A stretch of 34,689 nucleotides of DNA from an uncultured Planctomycetaceae bacterium (GCA_903858815.1 CAIOKE010000199.1:1-34689), one strand, 5' to 3'; positions 16,865 through 26,597 are shown, numbered from the stretch's first letter. Numbers and translations are program-made. Notes: a model not told the origin generated them from the letters alone.

Positions 16865-19144
16865 TCACTGAACCGGATAGAGACGCACTGTTTCCCACGC
16901 ATCACCCTTAACCAGCTGCTGCCAGCCAGACCACTGCTGTACCACATCCCGCTCCAGCGCTGACAATTCACTCCATGACGTCTGCCCCAGCACACGCGGA
17001 ATCCCCAGCACTCCCACAGACTGCAGTTCCGCAAAACGCTGCGGCTGTACGTACTCAGCATACCCATACGAACCAGGCAGTCGATAGCGCAGAATCTCAC
17101 GCCAGTTCACCAGCACATGTGTCACTCCGGCAGACCGCAGACGCCCCGGAATCTCGTCCGGCCCTGCCTGCCCTGTCAGTTGCTCAAACACACTGTCGTC
17201 GAACACCGTGTTGTACAGCAAAGAAAAATCCGCATCAAAAACCTCGGCCTCACCCACCATCAGAACTCGTGCTGTTTTCGGCAGTTGCTGATTCAGAAAC
17301 TGCAGATCGCTGCGAATGGTCAGCTGCCTTGCCCCTTCAAGATCCATCAGACCCGCATGAAAGCCAACCAGTGCCAGTGTACTGAAACGCAGATTGAAAA
17401 CCGTGCCCGCAATGACACTGCCGAACACAAGGCCACGCCACCACACCGCACTGCTCAACAGCACACAGACTCCCGCCAGAAGACTGAGCAACGGCACCAG
17501 AGGCACCCAGAAACGGTCGATCCGATGAGTCAATGCCCACCATGTCAGGAAACCCCAGCCCGTCGCCAGCAACAACATTCGCAGCTCAACACTGCGGCGC
17601 CACAGCAACAGCACAGGCAGCCCCAGTCCAAACAGCAGCGGACTGGTCCATTTATTCCGCACTGCAGCATCCAGAAAATGCTGCGGAACACGTGACAATG
17701 AATGCTCAGGTGCACCATGCGCCTGCTTCCAGCGAACGTTCAAAGGCTCATTCCACTCAGACCCGCCAAACACCGACCAGCCCAGCGGAAACACGGGATT
17801 GCCAGTCTCGACCGCATTCTTCAGCAGCCACGGTCCAACTGCCAGCACAACCCCGGCGGTATACAACCCGGCCTCACACAGAAACCCGCGGCGACAGTCT
17901 GTCGACCGCCATAACCCCACCGGACTGCCTGCCGTCCGCAGCCACCACACGCACCAGCCTGCGGCGATCGGCAGCACTGCCAGTAACAGCCCCGTATACT
18001 TGCTGGCCATGGCACTGCCCGCCAGAAATCCCACCAGCAGCAGACCTCGACCACGCACACCACCTGCTGGAACACGCGCCAGAATCAGTGATAACACAAT
18101 GGCAGCCGTGGTGTAAAAACCAAGCGATCCCTCGGCATAAGCAATCAGCGAAATTCGCAGCGTCCACGGAGTTGTCAGCCAGATCAGACCAGCCAGACAG
18201 CCCGGCCCGCGGCCAAACCAGCGGCAACCGGCCGAAACCACAATGCCGCACGTCAGTAACTGATAAACCGCCAGCACCAGCTGGCCTGTCAGTGCCCCGG
18301 ACCACCAGTCCCGCTGAATCGCCATCCCGGACAGACTGAGCATCTCCGTCAGAAACGGAAAACTGGTGTAAACATTGTGCCGCAGGTAATGGATGCGTCC
18401 AGACTGAAACCACTCCTTCGGCCCCTGCAGATGATACTCACGCACATCAAAATCCGTCGGCGGCGTCATCGCCCCCCACAACAGATACACCGACCACGGC
18501 ACGGCAACCAACCAGAACAGCAGTCGCTCAAGCCTGGCCTCCTGACGACCGCCAGTCACCATACCACGACCATCGTTCATACTGACACCGACAGACTCGA
18601 TCGATCTCCGCGATAAACGCCAACCGGTCAGGCCCAGCAACAGACTGACACCCGCAGCCAGCACCAATGGTGCAGCAGAAATCCAGCCGCAGTAACCCGC
18701 CAGCAGCATCACCAGCGACTGAACCGCCAACCCGCTGCCCCCGATCAAACTGATTCGCTCGCCAAACCGCAGCGGAAGCTGTGCAGTAAGCCAGCGGTCA
18801 AGGCACCAGCCATGGGCAGTGGCCAGCACCAGCAGCAGTCCCGCAGCACCCATCAGCGGTAGCCGCTGTGCAGCGAATTGCCAGCCGGAAGGCACCGTCG
18901 ACACAACCTCGGTCGTATCCGCGCCCAGAACCTCGTCCAGCAGCATCAACCACAACTGACTGCGAAAGACATCGGGATCCACAAACGACTGCGCATAAAA
19001 CAGCAGCTGAAATCCCAGCAGCCAGACCGCTGCCAGCAGCAGCCCCGCCCCGATGGATCGACTCAACGGCTGCAGTAAACCCGACAAACCTTCACTCCAG
19101 TATGACGCGAGAGCAAACGAATCGTCCGAGTCATCAGACGGCAC
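16865..19144 (-). CDS. Polytopic membrane glycosyltransferase, ArnT/PMT (GT39/GT83)-like
   Basis: 759 residues with many hydrophobic segments (at least ten), matching the build of GT-C enzymes that move a sugar from a lipid-linked donor on the outer face of the inner membrane. The acidic motif of the first periplasmic loop appears as PPTDFDVREYHLQGPKEWF around residue 230, followed by HNVYTSFPFLTEMLSL. ASKYTGLLLAVLPIAAGW and the later MVGEAEVFDADFSLLYNTV (soluble C-terminal part, about 625-759) are typical of planctomycete GT39-type proteins. The start is GTG at 19144 with no strong ribosome binding site. The acceptor is unknown; candidates are secreted proteins (O-mannosylation) or lipid A. 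It sits just upstream of DUF997 with about 100 bp between. Confidence 0.78.
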   Translation of the reverse strand: MPSDDSDDSFALASYWSEGLSGLLQPLSRSIGAGLLLAAVWLLGFQLLFYAQSFVDPDVFRSQLWLMLLDEVLGADTTEVVSTVPSGWQFAAQRLPLMGAAGLLLVLATAHGWCLDRWLTAQLPLRFGERISLIGGSGLAVQSLVMLLAGYCGWISAAPLVLAAGVSLLLGLTGWRLSRRSIESVGVSMNDGRGMVTGGRQEARLERLLFWLVAVPWSVYLLWGAMTPPTDFDVREYHLQGPKEWFQSGRIHYLRHNVYTSFPFLTEMLSLSGMAIQRDWWSGALTGQLVLAVYQLLTCGIVVSAGCRWFGRGPGCLAGLIWLTTPWTLRISLIAYAEGSLGFYTTAAIVLSLILARVPAGGVRGRGLLLVGFLAGSAMASKYTGLLLAVLPIAAGWCVWWLRTAGSPVGLWRSTDCRRGFLCEAGLYTAGVVLAVGPWLLKNAVETGNPVFPLGWSVFGGSEWNEPLNVRWKQAHGAPEHSLSRVPQHFLDAAVRNKWTSPLLFGLGLPVLLLWRRSVELRMLLLATGWGFLTWWALTHRIDRFWVPLVPLLSLLAGVCVLLSSAVWWRGLVFGSVIAGTVFNLRFSTLALVGFHAGLMDLEGARQLTIRSDLQFLNQQLPKTARVLMVGEAEVFDADFSLLYNTVFDDSVFEQLTGQAGPDEIPGRLRSAGVTHVLVNWREILRYRLPGSYGYAEYVQPQRFAELQSVGVLGIPRVLGQTSWSELSALERDVVQQWSGWQQLVKGDAWETVRLYPVQ

Positions 19145-19339
19145 AGGTTTGTGTCAGGAATCACGTATGTCTGCCGCGACAGCCGGCACCCGGCGCGACG
19201 ATCAGAAATGTCCCGCAATCGCAGCATTACTTACGCAATAAACAAACCAGCAGCCCGGGCATTCCCGCCCGGTCCAATACCTTAAAATATTGTCTGCTTT
19301 TCAAGGTCGGGGACCGGGAAGAATGACGCCGACAACCAC
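19145..19339. repeat. Gap with one family-A-like palindromic repeat
   Basis: 195 bp between the DUF1549/DUF1553 gene and the glycosyltransferase gene. GCCCGGGCATTCCCGCCCGG at about 19253-19272 is a variant of the family A palindrome. Its place after the DUF1549/DUF1553 stop suggests transcription may end or pause here, splitting the cluster into two units. No T-rich terminator is seen. Confidence 0.5.
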
Positions 19340-21820
19340 TCAATGCTGAAACAGAAACTCCTTGCTGTTAATCACAGCCCATGCGACATCTTCAAGAGCT
19401 CTTGTCCGATCTTCGCTGGCTTTGATGTGAGCGGCGGCTGTTTCCTGTTCCTGCGGCAAGGCCGGACGACTGAGTGCGGACTGATACAGGAGGTTGATAA
19501 TGTCTGCATCTGACTTGCCCTCGGTGATCCAGCGGTGCACATTGCCCGCATCAGCTCGCAGCTTGTTATGCACGGTCGGACCATTGATCAGCTGCAGAGC
19601 CTGGGACAGATTGCTGTCCGTAGAGCGTTCACATTCACAGGGCAGCTCGCGCTGCGGCTGACCGAAGACCTGCAGGAACTTGTGACCTTCCGGCGGATCG
19701 ACAAGATCAATGGCCAGTGTGCCGGCCGGCATCCCCGGATACTCTTCGGCCTGACCCGTCACGGCACAGATCGCATCAAGCAGCTGTTCGGCCGTCAGCA
19801 TACGCGTGGTGGCATGGCTGAAATAGGTTTCATCATCAGCATTGAAGCGGTTTCTCTTTGAGCTGAGCTGATAGACTCGGCTGGTCATGATTGTCCGAAT
19901 CAGGTGCCGTGCCGAGAAGTTGCTCTGGACCAGCTGATCGGCCAGATAGTTCAGCAGTTCAGGATTGCTGGGGGGATTGGAGTCGCGGAAGTCATCAACC
20001 GGGTCCACGATCCCGCGACCGACCACATGGCCCCAGATTCGATTGGAAATGGATCGTGCAAAGAAGGGATTGCTGCCACTGGTCAGCCAGTCCGCAAACA
20101 CCACTCGACGGTCCACTCCTGCGGCCACGTCCACATCTCCCTGCAGCAGCAGGCGGACTTTCATCTGCCGGCCGGTGCGGGGCTGAGTCACCTCGCCACC
20201 CGCCTTCACAAAAATCATTTCATCATCAGGCAGACCGGTCTCTTTGCGACCGACGCGATTGAAGGCTGCTGCAGTGCCGTAGTAATCATCCTGTGTCCAT
20301 TTTTCGAATGGATGGTTATGGCACTTAGCGCACTGAATTCGGACACCGAGAAACAGCTGAGCTGTGGTTTCAGTGGCATCAATTTCATCCCGACTGGCCT
20401 TCCAGTAGGCGGCTGCGGCATTCTGCTGAGTACTTCCGGTGGCGGTGAGCAGCTCATGGGCAAACTGGTTCAGCGGCACATCGTTCTTAACGATATCAAA
20501 CAGCCAGCGACGGAACTTGTGGACGCCTGATTTTGTCAGTCGCTTGCTGTTGACTCGCAGCAGATCGGACCACTTCAGTGACCAGAAGCGAGCATGGTCA
20601 TCGGTGGCCAGCAGGCGATCCACAAGGGCCGCTCGTTTCTGCGGTCCCGCATCGGCGTGGAACTGCTGAGTTTCTTCCAGCGTGGGCAGGCGTCCCGTCA
20701 AATCCAGCGTGGCGCGTCGCAGAAAGTCCGAATCACTGCACAGATCGGAAGGCTCAATCTGCAGCTGACGCAGCTTGGCAAACACCAGCTTGTCGATCTC
20801 TGTTTCTTCCGGTGGATTGGGCCACTGGAACTCTTTGCGTTCCGTCAGGTATGAAATCTGTGTGGTCGACATTTTGTCGAGATAGCGTGCCAGAATGGTG
20901 GCTTCCCCGCGTCCTTCGCGAGTAACAACACCGGTGGGGGTAATGGCGGCAATGCTTTCATCCGATGTGTCAAAGGCTGTCAGTGCGGTGATGTCGCGGA
21001 CAGAACCATCGCTGAAATGTCCATTCACCAGCAGCTGCTGGCGATCAGCCCCATCACGCAGAACACGCGGCTTCGGAAACAGCTCGATGCTGACCAGAGT
21101 CGGAGTTCCTTCAGGAGCAACCTTCATACCTTCTGCAATCCACTGCCGCAGCACGACGTGACTGGGATCATTGTAACCCAGCCGACGACCGCCACCGTGA
21201 GCCACCTCCATCAGTGGCTTTCGCAGCAGCAGGCTGTCATCGGGATTCAGCACGTTCGAACGGCGATTGAAGTACTCGCCGCGAAGTGTCACAAGGTCCA
21301 GCGGCGGGTCATAGCCACGCAGCGACAGTCGAAATCCGCCCTTGCCGGACGGTGACCCGTGACAGGCCCCCATATTGCAACCGGACTTCGTGAGTGCAGC
21401 GAGAATTTCTGTATGAAATACCACAGGGGCAGCTGTTTCAAAGGCAGCCACCGTCACCTTCACAGAAGCTTCCTGACCACCAGCCTGAATCCGCACCACG
21501 GTGCTGCCATTGCCAGCCGCATGGATGACACCGTCCTTTACGGTCGCGACGGCGGGATCCTGGGAAGTGTACTGGGCACTGGCGGTGAGGTCATGCACAT
21601 CGGCGTCGGCGGCATTGGCTGTTACCAGCAGCTGCTGGACACCACGCGGCCCCGACAGCTGGACGTCAGCCGGAAACACAGCCAACCCCCGCACTGGCAG
21701 ATCCGCAGCCATGATGTTGCCGCACAGCAGCAGCACACTCATCCAGATTGCTCGCGTCATCGCTAACCTCATTTGCTGAATCTTCAGTCCTGACCCGTTA
21801 CACACATTGCCCGCGTTCAT
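19340..21820 (-). CDS. DUF1549/DUF1553 (PSCyt2-PSD1) protein with N-terminal Big2-type Ig domains
   Basis: 826 residues, exported. Order of parts: signal peptide at about 21-38 (MTRAIWMSVLLLCGNIMAAD), a Big2-type Ig domain (about 45-125), a haem-binding-like Cys-His segment CNMGACHGSPSGKGGF at 147-162, a second Ig-like domain (about 240-325), then DUF1549 (PSCyt2) from about 335 (EIDKLVFAKLRQLQIEPSDL), with CAKCHNHPFEKW at about 496-507, and DUF1553 (PSD1) to the end (FARSISNRIWGHVVGRGIVD). This family is nearly restricted to planctomycetes and relatives; the reaction is unknown, although CxxCH suggests haem. The ATG at 21820 overlaps the previous stop (ATGA, 4 nt). ATGs at 21772 or 21760, the latter preceded by TGAGG, would start the signal peptide directly and may be the real start. 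Confidence 0.93.
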   Translation of the reverse strand: MNAGNVCNGSGLKIQQMRLAMTRAIWMSVLLLCGNIMAADLPVRGLAVFPADVQLSGPRGVQQLLVTANAADADVHDLTASAQYTSQDPAVATVKDGVIHAAGNGSTVVRIQAGGQEASVKVTVAAFETAAPVVFHTEILAALTKSGCNMGACHGSPSGKGGFRLSLRGYDPPLDLVTLRGEYFNRRSNVLNPDDSLLLRKPLMEVAHGGGRRLGYNDPSHVVLRQWIAEGMKVAPEGTPTLVSIELFPKPRVLRDGADRQQLLVNGHFSDGSVRDITALTAFDTSDESIAAITPTGVVTREGRGEATILARYLDKMSTTQISYLTERKEFQWPNPPEETEIDKLVFAKLRQLQIEPSDLCSDSDFLRRATLDLTGRLPTLEETQQFHADAGPQKRAALVDRLLATDDHARFWSLKWSDLLRVNSKRLTKSGVHKFRRWLFDIVKNDVPLNQFAHELLTATGSTQQNAAAAYWKASRDEIDATETTAQLFLGVRIQCAKCHNHPFEKWTQDDYYGTAAAFNRVGRKETGLPDDEMIFVKAGGEVTQPRTGRQMKVRLLLQGDVDVAAGVDRRVVFADWLTSGSNPFFARSISNRIWGHVVGRGIVDPVDDFRDSNPPSNPELLNYLADQLVQSNFSARHLIRTIMTSRVYQLSSKRNRFNADDETYFSHATTRMLTAEQLLDAICAVTGQAEEYPGMPAGTLAIDLVDPPEGHKFLQVFGQPQRELPCECERSTDSNLSQALQLINGPTVHNKLRADAGNVHRWITEGKSDADIINLLYQSALSRPALPQEQETAAAHIKASEDRTRALEDVAWAVINSKEFLFQH

Positions 21821-23829
21821 TGCGCCTTCGCTTTGACCTCAAGTCGCAGCGGTGGCAACGGGAAAATTCGTTCGTTGTTGTCTTTTTTTGATTTGCCCTG
21901 CAGGAAGATCGTACAGGGCCCCACAGCAGCATCGGCCGCAGCCGTGATCGTGATAGCCAGTTCATCGGCAGTCAGACTTCCACCGGCCACCTGCACTCCC
22001 GGCGATAGCTGATCCGCTGGTGTGGCAAGAGCAATCTCGATGGGTACAGTCCAGTCCTTGCCACGGACAGCCTTGATTGTCACTGTCGCTGTGGCCCCAT
22101 GTTCCACAGTCACTGCCGCCGGTTCAGGCCGCAACGAGAATTCACCGGACGGACGAACGGCAACAAACAGATCAGAACGAGCACGCATGCTGCGGAACAG
22201 ATCAGCGTCGGCCTTGCGTGGAGGCGGAGGTACCAGCTGAACCACCGTGGCCGGCACACTGCCGTCCGGAGCTGACAGGCGAATCCCGATGGCTCCCCAG
22301 TCTGCGTCGCTGGCTGGGGCAGCTGGATCCGTGGCTGTCAGTGTGAGTGGCACTGCGGATTGCTTTGCCCCCACAGCAAATGGCTCCATCTGCAAAGCAG
22401 CGGGCAAGCCCACAGCTTCAACTTTCAGAGGACCGTCATAGTTGAGCCTGCGCAGCGACAGCAGCAGAGACGCCGTGCCACCGCGAGGCACCGAGAGACG
22501 ATCGGCTGGTAAGGTGGCGAGCACCGTGGGTTTGCCGAGATGCAACTGCACGGCATAGGACCACGGAACACCACCACGCCCGGCCAGTTCGGCCACTTTA
22601 AGGAAATAGTCGCCGGCTGACGGCAGCTGAAAACTGATTTCGGCATCCTTCGGACCGGCATCGTCAGATTCCGCCAGCTCGCCTCCCTCGGCGTTGTAAA
22701 GTTCCAGCACAAGATCAGCCGGACTGCCGGCATCGCGAGTTCTTGCGAGTGCTGTCAGATTACCGGCAGCAGCAGCCGTCAGGCGAAACCAGTCGACATC
22801 CCCGGCACGCTGAAAATCGCCAGCCAGAGCAGCCGCGTCGGCTACTACGGCCGATGACTGCTCGCGAACATCATTCGGTTCGACTTCACTGAACACGGCA
22901 CCCGCTACGACAACTGCCGACACGATGGAGGCCGCGTCGGCTTCAGCCACGCGGCTGCGAATGGCCGTCAGAGTGGCTGGTCCGGCTGGACTGTCGCCGG
23001 CCATGACCTGACCCACAACGGCGCCCTGCAGATCCGTCAGGTTCAGCGAGGAACCAACTGCGGCCAGTCGAGGCACGGCAGTGGCAACTGCCGGCAAACG
23101 CCCGATTCGCAGATGGAAGAAGTGTCGAGCACCGCCGGAATAGCGGACGTCACGCAGTTCAAGCCGATATTCGCCATCGGCCTGAGCCGTCCAGTGCAGC
23201 AAAGCATCACCTTCAGTGCCCGGCAGATCATCGTTGTAAGCAAGTTCGCGACCGTCCGGACCAAGCAGTCTCAGGACAGGATCCAGCTCGGAACTGAGCC
23301 GCCGAGCAAAGACTTCGGCGGTGATCTGCTGTCCGGCTGTCAGTGAAAAACGGAAGTAGCGTGGAGCGACGGCATTGAGCTGACCAGCGATACTGGTGGG
23401 CAGCATCACAGACTGCCCAGCCTGGCGGTTGTCAGCATCGGCCGTGATTGCCACAGTGGGAAGATCATCCACGACGACAAATGCGGCCTCGGAACAGCCA
23501 TGGTCGGTCACCAGCCGGACTGGATAGATCCCTGGCACGGCGTCTGCGGAAATGTCACCTTCCAGAGTGACCGGCTGGTCTTTGGACACGTCAGAACCAG
23601 CTTTGAGCCGAAGTGTGCCGACGGGTGTCCAGAGAGCAGAGGTTCCCTGAAGTTGTTTGCCCTGGACCAGCACTTCGGCACGCTGACCGGGATGCAGGCC
23701 TGTGCCATCGAGCCGATCAATGACCGGATCCTGAGCCGACAGGCTTGAGCAGAGCAGCAACAGGCAGCCACTGCAGATCGCGATGCGCAGTGCAAAAAGC
23801 CAGCAGATTTTCTGGTGGGAAACAGCCAT
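21817..23829 (-). CDS. Secreted protein with bacterial pre-peptidase C-terminal (PPC) domains
   Basis: 670 residues with a signal peptide (MAVSHQKICWLFALRIAICS, then a hydrophobic core and cut near SLSAQD, residue 33). A first Ig-like region (about 35-120) is followed by two PPC-type beta domains, one at about 150-245 (YFRFSLTAGQQITAEVFARR, DPVLRLLGPDGRELAYNDD, GEYRLELRDVRYSGG) and one at about 315-430 (DVDWFRLTAAAAGNLTALAR, LVLELYNAEGGELAESDDA, GDYFLKVAELAGRGG). PPC domains are non-catalytic binding or stabilising modules of secreted proteins. Proteins like this commonly sit beside DUF1549/DUF1553 genes in planctomycetes. It shares a 4-bp ATGA overlap with the downstream DUF1549/DUF1553 gene, so the two are likely coupled. 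It is the first gene of the cluster and faces a divergent cytochrome gene. Confidence 0.9.
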   Translation of the reverse strand: MAVSHQKICWLFALRIAICSGCLLLLCSSLSAQDPVIDRLDGTGLHPGQRAEVLVQGKQLQGTSALWTPVGTLRLKAGSDVSKDQPVTLEGDISADAVPGIYPVRLVTDHGCSEAAFVVVDDLPTVAITADADNRQAGQSVMLPTSIAGQLNAVAPRYFRFSLTAGQQITAEVFARRLSSELDPVLRLLGPDGRELAYNDDLPGTEGDALLHWTAQADGEYRLELRDVRYSGGARHFFHLRIGRLPAVATAVPRLAAVGSSLNLTDLQGAVVGQVMAGDSPAGPATLTAIRSRVAEADAASIVSAVVVAGAVFSEVEPNDVREQSSAVVADAAALAGDFQRAGDVDWFRLTAAAAGNLTALARTRDAGSPADLVLELYNAEGGELAESDDAGPKDAEISFQLPSAGDYFLKVAELAGRGGVPWSYAVQLHLGKPTVLATLPADRLSVPRGGTASLLLSLRRLNYDGPLKVEAVGLPAALQMEPFAVGAKQSAVPLTLTATDPAAPASDADWGAIGIRLSAPDGSVPATVVQLVPPPPRKADADLFRSMRARSDLFVAVRPSGEFSLRPEPAAVTVEHGATATVTIKAVRGKDWTVPIEIALATPADQLSPGVQVAGGSLTADELAITITAAADAAVGPCTIFLQGKSKKDNNERIFPLPPLRLEVKAKAQ

Positions 23830-24176
23830 TTGGGAGGGTTTTCGGAAGAATATCTGGCTGGGAAGGCGCGTTAGAAGGACCGGCCATTTTAGGGTGTGCT
23901 GGATCTTCAGTCAAAGAGAAACCGGGATTTGTGGGTTGCCGGGCATAATCGGTGCAGAAGTTGGCCTGCAACCCTTGACAACCGTATATTCGGACTGTTC
24001 TTTTGCAGCACGGTTTCCTTTGCGGCAGTTTCGATCGGAGCGGGTTCATGCTCGGCAGCGGTGCACTTGTGCAGGTGTTTTCCTCGGGATTGTCCGGAAA
24101 GCTCAATCCTTTTGGCGGCATTCCTTTGCAGAAACGTGGCGTCCGGAATTGCCGGGTTCAGAATGGGAGTGTTGGT
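23830..24176. promoter_or_regulatory. Divergent intergenic region between the PPC gene and the di-cytochrome gene
   Basis: About 347 bp that must drive both directions if the GTG at 24177 is the true start. A TTGACA lies at 23975-23980 on the plus strand, but the hexamer 17 bp later (TTCTTT) is a poor -10, so the promoter is only a candidate. The plus-strand frame is open from 24003, yet the residues it would add show no family similarity or export signal. GGGAG eight bases before GTG 24177 is the likely ribosome binding site. Confidence 0.35.
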
Positions 24177-25994
24177 GTGCTGCGATCGTTACTGTTGAAA
24201 GTGTTGTCGACCGTGGTGGTGATTTCTGCGGCATCCTGTGCTGTAGCAGCACTTCCTCCAGAGACTCGCAAGGAACTTGCTGACCTGCAGAAGCAGCTGA
24301 AGGAAGCACCGGCACTACTGAAGAAGAATGAAGTTGACAAGGTGAAGGAACTGATCGCAGCGGTGGACGCCAGGATCACGGAGCTGATGATCCCTGAGGA
24401 TGAAAAGGACCGTGCGTGGACCGGCCTGAAGACTGCGCTGGAAAAGGCTCGTTATGCCCTGCCGGTCAGCTTTGAAAAGGAAGTGACTCCGATTGTCAAA
24501 ACGAACTGCCTGCGTTGCCACAACGAGGCTCAGGCATCGGCCAATCTGCGGCTGGACACTTATGCCGCGATTGGTAAGGGTGGGCGCAGTGGACCGGTTG
24601 TTTTCCCGAAGGTTCCGAATCGCAGTCTGCTGGCGGTCAAGCTGATCCATCCTGACGAGAAGCTGCGGATGCCACAGGGTGCGGCAAAGCTGAAGGACGA
24701 AGAGATTCTGACAGTGGTGCGCTGGATCGAGCAGGGGGCGCCGTTTGACGGAGCGGACCGTGATGCTCCGATTGGTGACTCGCTTGTCGAGAAGAAGCCC
24801 CCGGTGCAGGTGGTCATGGCGGACGGCAGTGAAACTGTCTCATTCCGCCGTGATATTGCTCCGATGCTGGTGAATATCTGCATTGGCTGTCATTCCGGCA
24901 ACAATGCTCGCGGGGACTACCGGTTTGAAACCTTTGAACAATTGCTGCAGGGCGGTCCGACGGGCAACACGGTGGTCCCTGGCAAGCCGGATGAAAGCTA
25001 TCTGATCGACCTGGTTCTGCGGCAGGATCCGCTGAAGATGCCGGCTGGTCAGGCCCAGCTGAAGTTGTCACAGGCGAAGGCCTTCGAGACGTGGGTTCGT
25101 GAGGGCGCGAAATTTGACGGCACTGACCCCAAGGCACCAATTCGTACTCTGGTTCCATCGGATGCCGAGATGGAAGCTGCGCGACTGGCGGCCATGTCGG
25201 ATGCGGACTTTGAAAAGCGTCGAATTGAGCAGGCTGAAGCGTTGTGGAAACGTGTCGCTCCGCGAACCACTGCCGCCTCGGTGACGACTCCGGATTTCTA
25301 TCTCTACGGAACAGTGGACGAAGACCGCCTGAAGCAGCTGGGTGATGCGGCTCAGGCACAGCTGGCAACCCTCGCCGGCAAATATCCACTGGCGGCCGGC
25401 CAGAAGGCCTTTCGTGGTCGTCTGATTCTGTTTGTGACGAAAGATCGGTTTGACTACGAGGAATTCAATACGGTCCTGATGAACAATCGTCGCACACCGC
25501 GTGCGATTTCCGGCCACGTGGTGATCAACACAAGTTTTGAAACTGCGTATCTGGCGATGCATGATCTGGGTGACACAGAATCGGACACGTCGTTGACAGC
25601 TCCGCAGCTGCTGAATTCGCTGCTGGCTCAGGCGTATCTGGCACGTGAGGGCACGGCGCTCCCGGAATGGCTCAGACAGGGCTTTGGAACTCTGGAAGCC
25701 GGCCTGCCGAATGATTCGCCGTGGCTGAAGGCATTGCCGGGGCGAGCTGCGAAGGCGATGGCCACAATCACAGACCCGGCCACGCTGTTTGTGGACGGCA
25801 CGTTTGCCCCGGATGAATCCGGTGACGTGGGTTATCTGCTCGTGCGTTTTCTGCTGGGTCAGGGTGGCAAGGAACGTTTTCTGATTGCGATTGACGAGTT
25901 GAAAAAGAATCCAAATGCGGCTGCGGCATTGCAGCAGGCCTATGGTGCGCCGACAGCCCAACTGGGCCAGTTGTTTATCCGCACGGGCCTTTGA
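24177..25994 (+). CDS. Planctomycete di-cytochrome c (PSCyt1-type) protein with degenerate peptidase-like C-terminus
   Basis: Exported protein of 605 residues from GTG 24177, chosen because it begins a signal peptide (MLRSLLLKVLSTVVVISAAS, cut near AVAA) and has GGGAG upstream. A short coiled-coil-like segment (about 30-75) is followed by two cytochrome c-like domains, each with one CxxCH haem site: C111-LR-C-H115 and C235-IG-C-H239. Each is followed by the planctomycete pattern ending in KMPAGQAQLKLSQ or RMPQGAAKLKDEE and WIEQGAPFDG or WVREGAKFDG. The last 270 residues resemble the DUF1570/peptidase-MA fold (YLAREGTALPEWLRQGFGTL), but the HExxH helix position reads LLAQAYL, so it should lack protease activity. 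It probably carries electrons for periplasmic oxidation together with the divergent cluster. Confidence 0.87.
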   Translation: MLRSLLLKVLSTVVVISAASCAVAALPPETRKELADLQKQLKEAPALLKKNEVDKVKELIAAVDARITELMIPEDEKDRAWTGLKTALEKARYALPVSFEKEVTPIVKTNCLRCHNEAQASANLRLDTYAAIGKGGRSGPVVFPKVPNRSLLAVKLIHPDEKLRMPQGAAKLKDEEILTVVRWIEQGAPFDGADRDAPIGDSLVEKKPPVQVVMADGSETVSFRRDIAPMLVNICIGCHSGNNARGDYRFETFEQLLQGGPTGNTVVPGKPDESYLIDLVLRQDPLKMPAGQAQLKLSQAKAFETWVREGAKFDGTDPKAPIRTLVPSDAEMEAARLAAMSDADFEKRRIEQAEALWKRVAPRTTAASVTTPDFYLYGTVDEDRLKQLGDAAQAQLATLAGKYPLAAGQKAFRGRLILFVTKDRFDYEEFNTVLMNNRRTPRAISGHVVINTSFETAYLAMHDLGDTESDTSLTAPQLLNSLLAQAYLAREGTALPEWLRQGFGTLEAGLPNDSPWLKALPGRAAKAMATITDPATLFVDGTFAPDESGDVGYLLVRFLLGQGGKERFLIAIDELKKNPNAAAALQQAYGAPTAQLGQLFIRTGL

Positions 25995-26055
25995 TTGGCC
26001 TGCGGGGCCTGAGTTCTGGCGAAAGTGGTACTCGCGGTTTCAGGGGCATTCGCTG

Positions 26056-26526
26056 ATGGCAGTTAATCCTCGCACGGTTCGTGGTCGGCGACCGTTGCAG
26101 TTTCAGTCATTTCAGGACGTGTTGCAGGATGTCGAGCGGCTTGCCGCTTCGGCGTCCCTGCAGATGCTGGGTAACTGGCCACTGCCTGAACTGTTGAATC
26201 ATCTGACAATGACAATGAACAACTCGATCGACGGTTTTCAGGTTCGTGCCCCGTGGTTGATCCGGCTGATCGCGCCGCTGATGAAGCGGTCGGCTTTGAA
26301 GAAAATCCGTCCGGGGATTCGATTGCCGAAGTCTGCTGAGGCGATGGCGTTTCCGCAGGCAGTTTCGCTGGAAACTTCCTTGCAGGATTTTCGGCGTGCA
26401 ATTAAGCGGGTAAGTTGCGAAATCATGCGGGCTCCGCACCCGGCCTTCGGCTCGATGACCCATCAGGACTGGTGCCAGTTGCACCTGCGGCACTGCGAAA
26501 TGCACCTGAGCTTCGCGATTCCCTGA
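26056..26526 (+). CDS. DUF1569 family protein (DinB-like fold expected)
   Basis: 156 residues from ATG 26056, which has AGGGG nine bases upstream; an open frame further upstream overlaps the previous gene and was not used. The pattern matches DUF1569: SFQDVLQDVERLAAS at the start, GNWPLPELLNHLTMTMNNSI in the first helices, an IRPGIRLPKSA loop, and a final HPAFGSMTHQDWCQLHLRHC in which His residues could form a DinB-like metal site. The family has no proven reaction. It lies 61 bp after the di-cytochrome gene on the same strand and may share its transcript. Confidence 0.87.
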   Translation: MAVNPRTVRGRRPLQFQSFQDVLQDVERLAASASLQMLGNWPLPELLNHLTMTMNNSIDGFQVRAPWLIRLIAPLMKRSALKKIRPGIRLPKSAEAMAFPQAVSLETSLQDFRRAIKRVSCEIMRAPHPAFGSMTHQDWCQLHLRHCEMHLSFAIP

Positions 26527-26597
26527 GTGATTGTGAGCCGCAACCTCGGGATCTCAACCAAACCGTAGCCCCAGCATTCCTGACGCCGAGGGACAAA

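Noticed and set aside
23975-24003. TTGACA promoter box upstream of the di-cytochrome gene
   Set aside because: The hexamer 17 bp downstream is TTCTTT, a poor -10, and TATATT lies too close. It is noted only as a weak candidate within the intergenic entry.
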